NCBI GenBank assembly: GCA_031771865.1
Contig: JASISA010000040.1
Location: forward strand, 434,001 to 498,000
Length of the DNA: 64,000 nucleotides
Source: Nothophaeocryptopus gaeumannii
Lineage: Eukaryota > Ascomycota > Dothideomycetes > Mycosphaerellales > Mycosphaerellaceae
Direction of reading: 5' to 3'
A model generated the notes under the pieces. The model ran no database searches. It had not been told where the DNA came from and worked only from the letters and a program-made list of their open reading frames with translations. The translations under genes and the position numbers were made by a program. This document shows, piece by piece, positions 29,738 through 39,013 of the stretch. The stretch's first letter is position 1; every line of letters begins with the position of its first letter.

Positions 29738-30981
29738 ACATGTGGTAGTTAACAGTAGAACTGCAGTCGTTTGCTAGAGGGGAGCTGACCACCAGCCCTC
29801 CATGCTCCTTGAGAAAATTGAACCCCGCCACAGTTATCGCTATTACGTTCTCTTGTAAATGGGTTTACGCGAGATTTTCTAGCATGATCAGTCTTTGTGC
29901 TTTGAGGCAGAAGTGCCATTCGAAAGATCCAAGGTCGCAGCCCTCAGCTGGCGCATTCGGACACTATTCCGCTTTCGGCTGCCTCTGTAGGATTTGTTCT
30001 CATAGTACTGCTTGCGAAGCTGGATATTGGAGGATCGCTGCGGTTTGAAAACACACGACATGAGCTGCATTCATGAAATGTGTTGAGTACGGTTCTGAGC
30101 TTCCGAGCAGCCCGTCTTCCAAGTGATGAACGGATGATGATGACATGGTGAGAAAGCGTGAAGAGGACTGAGCTGGGCAAGCGCGAGCACGCCTCGGAGA
30201 AGATGCACGAATCCGCTACAGAGCGTACTGCGTTTGATAGAAGCGCGGCACCAGAGCTTCGCGACGGATGAAGGCTGTCGTGTCGGTAATGCGAGGCAGG
30301 AAAGTGGATGTTGGAGAAGGGTTCAGGAGAAGTTCAAGGAAGGCATCATTGTCAATCCTCAGGCCGCAATGCTTGGCGCCCAGCTTTGTTGACAACGCGC
30401 CACCACCCAACTCTCCCTCTCCCTCAACTTACCTCTCCCGCTTCTGAAGTTCTGCTTTGTACACCTCGATACGTTCCTACCCATCAGCGACTATTGACTG
30501 TCTCCATATGGCTGATCTGACCGTTCCCTTGGCCTCGGAAGAGCCACGGCCACGAAATTACGATCGAAGTGCACGTCCATCGAATATCGTCGCCATGCGC
30601 AGGGTGTCCAGCACCATCGTTGCAAACGTAGAACAGAAGTGAGACGCATGATACCTCCATGGTATCGCTGATCACTCGATTCACTGGCGACCTATCGCTC
30701 GGCAACTTGGCACACGATCAGTGAACTCGGATGGAGTTTGGACTGCAGCGACATCTCGCAAAGAGAAGAAATATCGAGGACTAAGAGCCGCCTTGTGTTC
30801 GAACAAGTGATGCGGCTAGGAGAACAACCCCAAGCCGATGCTTGCCAACAGATGTGCTACTAGCAAGAGGCGTCTTGGGCTCAAAGTTACCCCAGCTCCA
30901 GTTCCAACGCAGCTTCCGTGGTGTATGGCAGTATTCAACGGAGCTGGGATGGCAACATTTCGTCTGCTGGGATATCAGCTT
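29738..30981. other. Long stretch without a supported gene
   Basis: About 1.2 kb. The only ORF with some protein-like character is 30216-30410 minus (64 codons), with no motif. In the frame of the downstream ORF at 30982-31476 about 64 further codons stay open after its TGA and end in a hydrophobic stretch, so that gene may once have reached to about 30790. Confidence 0.35.
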
Positions 30982-31476
30982 TCAAACAATGGATCTGTTG
31001 ACGGTTGATACATACATGTTGGAATCGTATGCGTCACCTATGGAGTACACCGCTGTCGAAGTGGTCGAATGATGCGAGCCGCTGGCGGAGGTCGTGACCT
31101 TCTCCACGCATGTCGCTTCGTACTGTCCGTTCATGGTGCACGTAGCAGTCGTGATGGCTGTGACACCGCTTGCTACTCTGGAGTCGGTCATTGAGAAGAT
31201 GCTTAAGTTCTCGGTCACGGTGACTTTCTGAGAGACTCTCAGTTTGACTTGAGAAGTAACACGGGAAGAGCGTACTGGAGCATCTGGACCACATGTTGCC
31301 GGCCATTTTGCCGTCCCATTCGTGCATTGAAGAGCATACGTTCCGATGTTGTTGCAGGCTTGCACGGTGGAGCCAGCCCAGCTGCCATTGCCCCAGATAC
31401 CAAATGGTGCAAACACCGCCAGCGATGTTGTCGTTGATGTCGTGGACGATGTTATCGTTGCCGATGTGGACGTCAT
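30982..31476 (-). CDS. Secreted-type Ser/Thr-rich protein, partial or decayed
   Basis: 164 codons from ATG 31476. A Ser/Thr-rich start (TSTSATITSSTTSTTTS) is followed by a Cys-containing block FAPFGIWGNGSWAGSTVQACNNIGTYALQCTNGTAKWPATCGPDAP and a second pair of Cys (TATCTMNGQYEATC). This looks like lineage-specific surface proteins of dothideomycetes with N-glycosylation sites (NGSW, NGT). No signal peptide lies in this frame; a hydrophobic, signal-like stretch lies just upstream in another frame (from 31561). After the TGA at 30982 the same frame stays open for about 64 codons. Both ends therefore look damaged or need unseen introns. Function unknown. Confidence 0.4.
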   Translation of the reverse strand: MTSTSATITSSTTSTTTSLAVFAPFGIWGNGSWAGSTVQACNNIGTYALQCTNGTAKWPATCGPDAPVRSSRVTSQVKLRVSQKVTVTENLSIFSMTDSRVASGVTAITTATCTMNGQYEATCVEKVTTSASGSHHSTTSTAVYSIGDAYDSNMYVSTVNRSIV

Positions 31477-32530
31477 ATTCAGCGAGTCGAAGAAAGCAAT
31501 TCGCTGCGACGAAAGAGCAGAGCCTCACTGGCGAGGGCACGAAGACAACTCTCCCGGACATGATATCTCATGTCCATATCGATCAGGCAACTAACCGCTC
31601 TGTACGGCGCAGCGCGAAACTACCATGCCAGGCTATTTTCGCTCACGTTCGCTTAACCAACCACTCAAGCTCTTTAGCGCCGCACTAGCGAAGCTTAGCT
31701 TGAGTGCTTAAGAAGTGCTTAAGAAGCTTGGCGGCTCGTGAAACAGCTTCTGGACTCGACTTCCGCACTTCTACTTCGTTGACAGACCAAGCGACATTGC
31801 GAGAATCCACATCTCCATGATGCTACATTCCACCCCTGTCGTTGCGGCGTGACGCCAGCAAAACAGTGGGCACAAGCCCTTGCGAGGCCCATCGAGATGC
31901 CACCCTGGCATTGCAAAGACTTCGCCGCGATGCACATGCTTGGACTCTAGACTTTGAGACTGATGTTTTCTGGCTGAACCCACAATACGACGCCCCAAAG
32001 AGCTTGGGAGAGAGAGCCAAGCGTAAGTCCCTTCATTCAGTCTCGCAGCCTCACAGTGGCGGTACTCTGCTGAGTTGCGTATATCGCCAGAGTACGGTTT
32101 GCACAGCAAATGGCTCGCGGCAATCTCGCACACAACAGCTGTTCTCTCAAGCAGTAGCATACAAGACTACGGATTCAATGAGTGGATTCATATTGGGCAC
32201 ATGTTGCTTTGGGGCACAGCTGATCTGGACACGCCTTCGCGGCGCTTCGATAGGTCTTCTCAAGTCCTTTGGCCATGCTCGCAACGCTTGAGCATGCATT
32301 CGAGCGGCGCAGAGACGAACTCCCTGCCGCAATGTTTTGCTACCGAGATAGTCCCTTCGACTTAGCGGGCATCGCAGCGGTTACTGACATACTGCCACGG
32401 CTTCCTGGCCTCGCTGTACGGCATTGGCATTCCTGGCCGCTGCTATAAGAGACCCGACAGTCTTTCCATGCAGTTCATCAACGCTATCTATTCAGTTATT
32501 TCAACATTCCGTATTTCCTTCTGAGCTGAC
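31477..32530. other. Gap without a supported gene
   Basis: About 1 kb with overlapping short ORFs on both strands and no family motif. It contains the small direct repeat at 31704-31725 and probably the promoter of the gene at 32531. Confidence 0.4.
31704..31725. repeat. Tandem 11-bp direct repeat
   Basis: Two adjacent copies of GTGCTTAAGAA, with AAGCTTAG and AAGCTTGG on either side. Likely a simple local duplication. Confidence 0.6.
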
Positions 32531-33846
32531 ATGCATTTCCCTTCTTTCGTCTTCGTCAGCACGTGGCGCCTAACATGGGCTGGGTACGATTGCTCCAGTG
32601 CACGTTCAGTTGCAAAAAACTGACGAACTCGTAGCCCCATTACTCCCTCCTCGACAGTTCAAACGACATTCACCACCGCTCTTGCTAGGAGGCAGGAAAC
32701 TCTCTCCGCTCTCTTCTCTGCGCTCGCCCAAGCCGAGTCAAATCTGGCATCTCTCAGGTCCAACCACTCGATCTCTACACGAACACCTGTGTCCACCTCG
32801 ATGCCCAGCACAGCTTCCGTATATACTGTCAGTGCCTGTCAGCACGTCGCTGATCCGGATGAGAACATCGCGGACGGCTGCCAATGCTCTGGGTACAGCG
32901 GAACGCTTCCTACGCTCACCGGACTTTCCCCATGTGCTTACAGTACGGTCACTGGCAACCCTGCGTGGACTTCTGAAACGACGACATCACAAACAGACGG
33001 TATGATTGGCTACCCATTCACGTCCACCGCACCGAATAGCGCCATCGTTGCGTACCAAAGTACAACTAACGATGGTGCTGGACCGCTCTTCACCGGCTCG
33101 TCTACTACAATACGCTACGGAAAGACGATGTCGGCTATCTTGGCATCGGCAAGCTCCGCAAATGTCGGGACTCTGACTGGTATGCCTTTATACACCGCTG
33201 TATCTTCCGCGATCGTAGCTGCATGTAATGGAGGTCCGGCCACTCCAGCGACAAGTACCTTACCTGCTTCTATCACTGCGTGCGCATCCGGGATACCAAA
33301 GGTCACGGACATTATCTGGACGGATGGCAAAGGAAATTGGTACCAAGACGGAGAGCTTGAAATATCCATCATCTCGATCAGTCACTATGATCTGCAATCT
33401 CTTCAGGGCATGGCTGCCTCCATCGCATCGCTTTTGAACAGTAGCTCGACCAGCTCTGGAAGCAAGTGGTCACCCAAACAGCCATACTGTGGATTTGAAG
33501 AGTGTACGGACAACGAGATATTGGGTCAAACAGAGGGTGGCTTCTCACCGGCAGCCGTTGATTACAATGACGGCGTAGCGCCTTCAATGATCGCCAACGC
33601 CCCCGGATTTGTGCAAACCTCGATACGGTTGACATTGAAAAGTTGGTGGTGCAGCAGCTGACCATTGCCCTCATTTTTGAGCACACCAAGGGCGAATTTA
33701 TCTGCGCAGATGGTGCATTGGCTGTGGACGGTCTCGCGGCTCTTGCACTGACACCTGGGCTCGAATTCCTCGATTTCATGGCTGTTCCGGCTCTAGGCGT
33801 AAGCGCCGCTTGTGACATTACCGAGCACGCCGCACCAGAAGAATGA
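32531..33846 (+). pseudogene. Cys-containing extracellular-type protein, unknown, frameshifted in a C-run
   Basis: Exon 1 32531-32583, 51-nt intron (GTACGA donor, CTGAC branch, CGTAG acceptor), exon 2 from 32635. The frame runs to a TGA at 33659-33661 (359 residues) but shifts out of its natural course near a run of five C at 33600-33604. One base off, the protein continues ICANLDTVDIEKLVVQQL, FEHTKGEFICADGALAVDG, GVSAACDITEHAAPEE to a stop at 33846. Spliced length is 1265 nt, one short of 422 codons, so one missing C accounts for it. The body shows CQHVADPDENIADGCQC, WTDGKGNWYQDGELEISI and a helical SALAQAESNLASL start. The N-terminus is only weakly hydrophobic. No family recognised. The frameshift could be real or a homopolymer error. 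Confidence 0.55.
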
Positions 33847-34110
33847 GCTACGCTTACTTGGAGCACTGATGCGCGAGTGCTTGATAAGAGGAGTATTTAC
33901 TCTGTTGAAATGATCGTCGGCGGTGAAAGAGCGCTCTAAACATTATCTCCTCTTTGGGCCGCTGAATTCTTGGCGAAGTCGGAATCACACGCCGCATGCC
34001 AGACGCGCGGGTCCTTGCTATATATCTTGTATAACAAAGCCCAATTGGCACTCCAGATTACTATCTGCCAAACATATTCGCATACCGTACCCATTATACC
34101 AAAATCAGCC

Positions 34111-34774
34111 ATGGACCCCCATCGACTAGAACGATTCGTGAACGAGTCCGAGATCCGCTCAGTCATGTACAGAGAACGATTCCATCGCGACCACGGAGAA
34201 TGGGACGACTGGCGAAAGACGTTCCATCCAGACCCTACCAAGACGGAAATCCACACTTCCCTGTACGACATTTGCTGCTCATCACTTCGCCAAGACTCAT
34301 ACTAACAAGACCAGATATCACGGTGACATCGATGGCTTCGTCGCAATGACAAAAGCTACACCCGGAAGATTCTTCGATTCTTTCCATACCGTCGATTCAG
34401 CTGTCATCGATATCACCAACGGCAAGGCTCTTGTCAAGTCACTCGGCACGGTGAATGCTTCTTTCGAGATTGAGAAGCGTCGATATGACTGCGTTGTTGA
34501 TGTGGTTATGGTGACGAGATTGGAGTATTCGACGGAAGGCTGGCGGATCACGGCAAGGGAGGGTATTTATCGTCGTGATCGAATCGTTCCTACGACGCCG
34601 CCTGAGCTGGTCAGTGCGATTGATGAGGATTTCTTGAGACGTGGCTGCTGTAAGCATTTGGACTGGTTGGCGGAGTATGGTGGGAAGTCTTTTGATAGGA
34701 ATGTTTTGGGATTCGACCGATCAGACGGTGTGGCCGCGTTTTTGGATAAGGAGAAGAAGTGGTTGAGTGATTGA
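34111..34774 (+). CDS. SnoaL-like (NTF2-fold) protein
   Basis: Exon 1 34111-34262, exon 2 34315-34774, with a 52-nt intron (GTACGA, CTAAC branch, CCAG); product 203 residues. The layout (N-terminal helix with YRERFHRDHGEWDDWRKTFHPD, then SLYHGDIDGFVAM, DSFHTVDSAVIDITNGKALVKSLGTVNA and RLEYSTEGWRITAREGIYRRD) fits the SnoaL-like domain of the NTF2 superfamily, which includes dehydratases, cyclases and isomerases such as scytalone dehydratase. The C-terminal part contains GCCKHLDWLAEYGGK. It is convergent with the CMD-like gene, with 76 bp between the stops, and lies in the ring-cleavage group, so a role on an aromatic or quinoid intermediate is plausible but inferred. Confidence 0.8.
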
Positions 34775-34850
34775 AAGGTTATGGATAAATCATGCGATGT
34801 ATATACTGCAAGAGTAACAGCTGCCAACGCAAAAACTTGCTTCGTTGCGT

Positions 34851-35572
34851 TCAATTCGGTACTTGAGCATCAAATCCATTCAAGACCGTAGATACGTAGC
34901 AGTAAAAGCCAACGTAATGAACCAGCGCCGTAGCGCCTTGCAGTCCCAATGTCTGATTTGACGTCAGTCAATACGACCATGACTGCAATTTCGCAGACTC
35001 ACCTGAACTGCTTGGTTCCAGAGCGAGGCTGGAAGAGGTCCCTTGTTGCCCAATTCTATAGCCACTTTGTATGCGAGCTTCTGCTTATCCGAGAAGTGAT
35101 CTGGACAGGTGCCATCGTGGAGTTGGCGTTGCTCTGCTTCGGTGAAACCGGAGAGGCTTTCATGCGCGCTGTATTGACCGGAAGCATCAGTAACGGATTA
35201 ATCACATAAGTGCGCCTAATTCATACTATGACTCGTAGGCTGCTCCGAGTCTTGAGCCGACCGCCAATATCGCACACTCTCGCACTTCGTGAGGAAAGTC
35301 ATGGATCGTGCGTAGGGAGGTCGCGAAGTGGATGGGGGCCTTCGCGACCTCCGGGTGATGTATTTGGATGCCAAATGGGCCGACGAGGCGGGAGTCGGAG
35401 TCAATGTATACGAATCTGTTGCATCATCAGTATGAATCGAAATGGGATGGATCAGACGCGGCGCAAGATACCTTTCGCCGTAGTTCGCGGTGGTGTATTT
35501 ATGCATCACATCGTAGGCTTCGCGTTGCGAGCCTGTAAGCTCAGAAGGAGACAGCAAGCCAAGTCGATTCAT
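34851..35572 (-). CDS. AhpD/carboxymuconolactone-decarboxylase-like protein
   Basis: Four exons: 35472-35572, 35227-35415, 35003-35168, 34851-34952; product 185 residues. The three introns (56, 58 and 50 nt) have plausible ends (GTATCT...AACAG, GTATGA...TACAG, GTGAGT...ATCAG), and total length is a multiple of three. The second splice joins AAYES to YAHESLSGFTEAE, the expected AYE.YAHE block, and so removes two in-frame stops seen in the unspliced frame. Other family features are MHKYTTANYGERF, PFGIQIHHPEV and a C-terminal VHYVGFYCYVSTVLNGF. The CxxC of AhpD peroxidases is absent (ECAIL), so a peroxidase role is unlikely; a decarboxylase- or hydrolase-like role in aromatic breakdown fits the neighbours. 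Exon 2 contains a perfect 13-bp hairpin. Confidence 0.82.
35316..35352. repeat. Perfect 13-bp inverted repeat inside a coding exon
   Basis: GGAGGTCGCGAAG, an 11-nt loop, then CTTCGCGACCTCC. It lies in exon 2 of the CMD-like gene and encodes EVAK and HFAT on either side of the loop. The stem is GC-rich and could form in DNA or mRNA. Confidence 0.85.
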
Positions 35573-36173
35573 GTTTGCACTTTCTCGATGATAGAGCTCC
35601 AGGGCTGGGGTTTTGCGATCAGTCGAGCAGCGGATTCAGAAAATTAGGAGGCAGCGAGAAGCCGAGTTCTTGTACATTGAGAGGAGAACAACTTCGCCTG
35701 GCATGATGAGAGTTCGACCACACTTTCAGCAGCTTGATCAGCTTCATGCATGAAATCACTCTCTTGACCATCGTCAGTACGAGAAGTGTCTTCGATTAGC
35801 GTTAGTCGCGTGTCAATGGCTGTTGTCGGTTTCGTTGAGCCACCAAAGGATAAAGCGGCTGTTGAGGCTGTAGCGGACCGCTTCTTGCACAACAGCAACA
35901 TCGATCGATCGAGATCTCTTCCCTAATACAATTACATGAGCAAACTTAATGCGCCAAGAGAGTATGTTTCCAGGTGAGGAGACAATGCAGCTAGTCCCAT
36001 AGTGAGAAGTTGGAAGCTGCGTTGTTTCAGCACGTTCGTGAACCCGCCTGGAGAGCTATTTCAGAGCCACAGGCTGGACATGAGACTGGTCATCACTCTT
36101 CTACAACAACATAGCTCGCCCTCGATTGTTCCTGGTCAACGCTTGATCGTAGCATCGACTCTAAACTGTTGCC
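35573..36173. promoter_or_regulatory. Divergent promoter region of CMD-like and dioxygenase genes
   Basis: About 600 bp between the outward-facing ATGs at 35572 (minus) and 36174 (plus), with no supported ORF. It is the natural place for co-regulation by the Zn2Cys6 factor at 39014-41580, but no clear CGG/CCG palindrome was spotted. Confidence 0.45.
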
Positions 36174-37317
36174 ATGGACCCCTCACAATGCAACTATCCC
36201 CCGATGAACGACTTGACAACCGAGAACATTACCCAGAACGTCAATCTCATCAACTCAGGCTGCAAGAATGAGAGGCTGAAGTATCTAACCAGCACTCTCG
36301 TGTCGTACACCCACGACTACGCACGCGAAACGCGATTGAGCATGGCTGAGTGGGAGACGGCGATTGACTTCTTGACAAAAGTCGGACAGAAATGCAGCAA
36401 CACCCGCCAGGTAAAACAGGAATGAAAGTAAATCTCTTCTTTAGATGCTAATATGAACTAATCAGGAATTTATCCTCCTTTCCGATGTCCTCGGTCTCTC
36501 CTTCCTAGTCGACGCCATCGATCACCCGAAGCCAAAAGGAGCAACAGAAGGAACAGTCCTGGGTCCGTTTCATATCGAGGATGCCGCAGATACTTCTAAT
36601 GGCGGAGACATTGGCAGCGACCCTGATGGAGAACCACTACTTGTCATTGGCAAAGTGCTTGACATGGAGGGCCAACCGATCGAAGGCGTTGCTGTCGATG
36701 TATGGGAAACAGATTCTCGTGGATTTTACGACGTACAATACTCTGATCGCAAGGGACCCCACGGTCGGGCGATCTTGCATACGGATGCACAGGGTGACTT
36801 TTGGTTCAACTCGATTGTGCCCGTGTCTTATCCGGTGCCTATCGATGGCCCTGTAGTATGTATGATCATACACATTCCATTTGCGGGACTGATTGTTTGA
36901 TAGGGAGGCTTCCTCGTCGCTATGGGCCGCCATCCTTATCGACCAGCTCACATGCATTTCATGCTCGAGAAACCGGGGTTTGATCATTATATCACGTAAG
37001 ATCCCCATTCGACTCATTAAACACCAAAGACATGTCTCTCATTACCGTCGCGTAGAGCTTTGACGATTCGCGGAGACCCTTACGAATCGCACGACCCGGT
37101 CTTTGGAGTGAAGAAGTTGTTGATCGTTGATCTGGAAGAAGTCGATGAAGCTATGGCTGCAAAGTACAATGTCAAGCCTGGCACCAAGCTACTGCAGTAT
37201 CATTTTGTCATGCCATCTGTCGAAGAAGCCGCAAATTTGCGACGGGAGCAAGCCATGGAGGCGATGGAATCGAACGTCAAGTTCGTGGTCCATCGTCCGG
37301 TTCCATCAACAGAATGA
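36174..37317 (+). CDS. Intradiol ring-cleavage dioxygenase (hydroxyquinol 1,2-dioxygenase type)
   Basis: Four exons: 36174-36410, 36466-36855, 36904-36995, 37056-37317; product 326 residues; all three introns have consensus ends and preserve phase. The N-terminal helical dimerisation domain is followed by ATEGTVLGPFH (about residues 105-115), then the catalytic beta-sandwich. The four Fe(III) ligands are in place: Tyr167 (RGFYDVQY), Tyr201 (VSYPVPIDGP), His225 and His227 (RPAHMHF), with the 201-to-225 spacing expected from bacterial catechol dioxygenases. The GATE-x-TVLGPF block is characteristic of hydroxyquinol/catechol 1,2-dioxygenases. It would open a trihydroxy- or dihydroxybenzene ring to a (maleylacetate-type) muconate, in the cytosol. 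It is flanked by the CMD-like gene and, 107 bp downstream and convergent, a broken MDR gene. Confidence 0.92.
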
Positions 37318-37424
37318 CGAGTCGAACGCGATTGTCTCAAAGCTGCAGTAATTGCTTTCATCATTGAATGGATCTGTGGCCCCCTTAATGATAACCTGTT
37401 ACTTGACTCTTATTCATGTTTCTT

Positions 37425-38532
37425 TCAAGGCTCAAACACCACAGCCTTCCCCAAACCTGTCCACTTCGCAGCCTCATCAAATGCCTCTTCATGCTCCTCC
37501 AGTCGAAACGTCTTCACATCAGCCAGTGCCTTACCCTTTGGAAACAACCCTCTCTCCATCATCTTCATAAATTGGATCATGTCATCTCTAGAATACATCA
37601 GTTTTCCCTTGAGCGTGATGTTCTGAGCGACCCAGTTCCATCGTATGGATGGGGAAGAAGTGATTTCCGAGAGACCCATAATGCTCACTCGACCTTCATA
37701 TTTGAGAGCTGCAATGGCGCTGCGGGTGTGCGTTGACGAGTCTCCGACGTGTGGAGGCGTGAAGTCTAGCACAGCATCGATCTCCCCTCCTAGAGATTGA
37801 AGCTTCGTAGTGTCTACAGCTTCGTCGCCAGTGATTTTAACTGTTTCGACGCTGCTGTTCGGCATCGTACTCTGAACCATCTCCTTGCTTCGTCTGAGTT
37901 CCGTTTCATTACGGCCCATGGCGATGACTCTTGCTCCTATAGCCGCCGCTACATGAACACCAGATCCCCCGAACCCCCCAATTGCTTGACAGATGACGAC
38001 GGTGTGCCCTGGTTCAAGACCAACATCTCGAAAACCGCCGTAAGCAACTAGCATGTGGGCAATGTACATCAGTTCCGCGAAAGAGTAGCCCAGAACTTTG
38101 CATAACGTCTCCCCATCGAGCGCAATGCAATTCTCAAGTGGAACTCTTTGATACTCTGCAAAACTCCCATCTCGCTACACATCCCTCATCAGCTTGGCGC
38201 TTCCCTCGCCACCTGGATGAATGGCAGAAAGGAACATGTCGCCGGGTTTTGTCTCGGCTTCGAACGCATGTATCGGCGAAAACGAGTTGGCCAGGCGTGA
38301 GCTTGGTAGCGTCTGGCCCGACTGAGACGACTCTTCCGATACTACTGTAACCCGGAACAATTGGCAATGGCAAGGTGTACGGTCGACGAGTCCCATCGTA
38401 AATCTCACCGTGGTACGAAATGATGTCGGTTGCAAGGACGCTAATAACGACGCTGCCATGAAAAGCTTCTGGAGTTGGTAGAGTCTTGATTTGGAGGCCT
38501 TTGTCTTTGCTTTCGAGGTGGAGAGCCTTCAT
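37425..38532 (-). pseudogene. MDR-family dehydrogenase, broken by a frameshift and a nonsense codon
   Basis: From ATG 38532 (MKALHLESKDKGLQI) the GroES-like domain reads PLPIVPGYSSIGRVVSVGPDATKLTPGQLVFADT. In a run of four A (plus positions 38247-38250) the frame shifts by one and goes on as PGDMFLSAIHPGGEGSAKLMRDV, then TAG at plus 38175-38177, where relatives have Trp (LMRDVWRDG). After it the same frame continues to the end at 37425: FAEYQRVPLENC, QAIGGFGGSGVHVAAAIGARVIAMGR (Rossmann), MGLSEIT, FEP. Total length of 1108 nt is one base above 369 codons, matching a one-base insertion. TGG to TAG is a G-to-A change in a CpA context on the other strand, as RIP would give. An intact enzyme would reduce or oxidise a pathway intermediate. 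Very likely inactive. Confidence 0.82.
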
Positions 38533-38590
38533 CTTGGCTGGAATGCTGCTTGCCACTGTGGTTATCTTCTCAAGCCCGTACTTTTTTAGT

Positions 38591-38953
38591 TCAAGGACCA
38601 TCATCTGTATCTCGTGGCATATGGAGGCCGGACACTGAGTCGATTCGTACGAGGCCGGACATATCGGTAACAGCGGGCATTGAGAAGCTGGATGTGTTGT
38701 GTTCAGCGAAAGTCCATTCATACTCAAGAAACTCCTTTTGATGCCAGCGGACATAGCGGTTATCGCCGGTGATAGCCTCAATTGGGTAGTCGCTGAGCGT
38801 ATGCGTTCTTTGCAGCCTCAGACGAAGTCGATTCATGCTGCTAGATGTCTCGATCATGCCGGTGTCCTCCAAATGATGCGGTGACAGCTCATGCTCATCG
38901 AAGCTCCTCAGATCTTGGCGGGCGACCACCAGCATCCTCCATAAATAAGGCAA
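38591..38953 (-). other. Open reading frame of uncertain reality
   Basis: 120 codons with fairly protein-like composition (SFDEHELSPHHLEDTGM, DNRYVRWHQKEFLEYEWTFAEHN) but no recognised family, no signal peptide and no clear splice sites. It sits between the broken MDR gene and the regulator. It could be a remnant or chance. Confidence 0.25.
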
Positions 38954-39013
38954 TAGTGATACAACGCTACCACTCTACCCCTATCAAGCCACACCTCCGT
39001 CCTGTATGTGATC

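Noticed and set aside
35200..35240. In-frame stops in the CMD-like gene as evidence of a pseudogene
   Set aside because: A 58-nt intron (35169-35226) removes them and restores the expected YAHE block and total frame.
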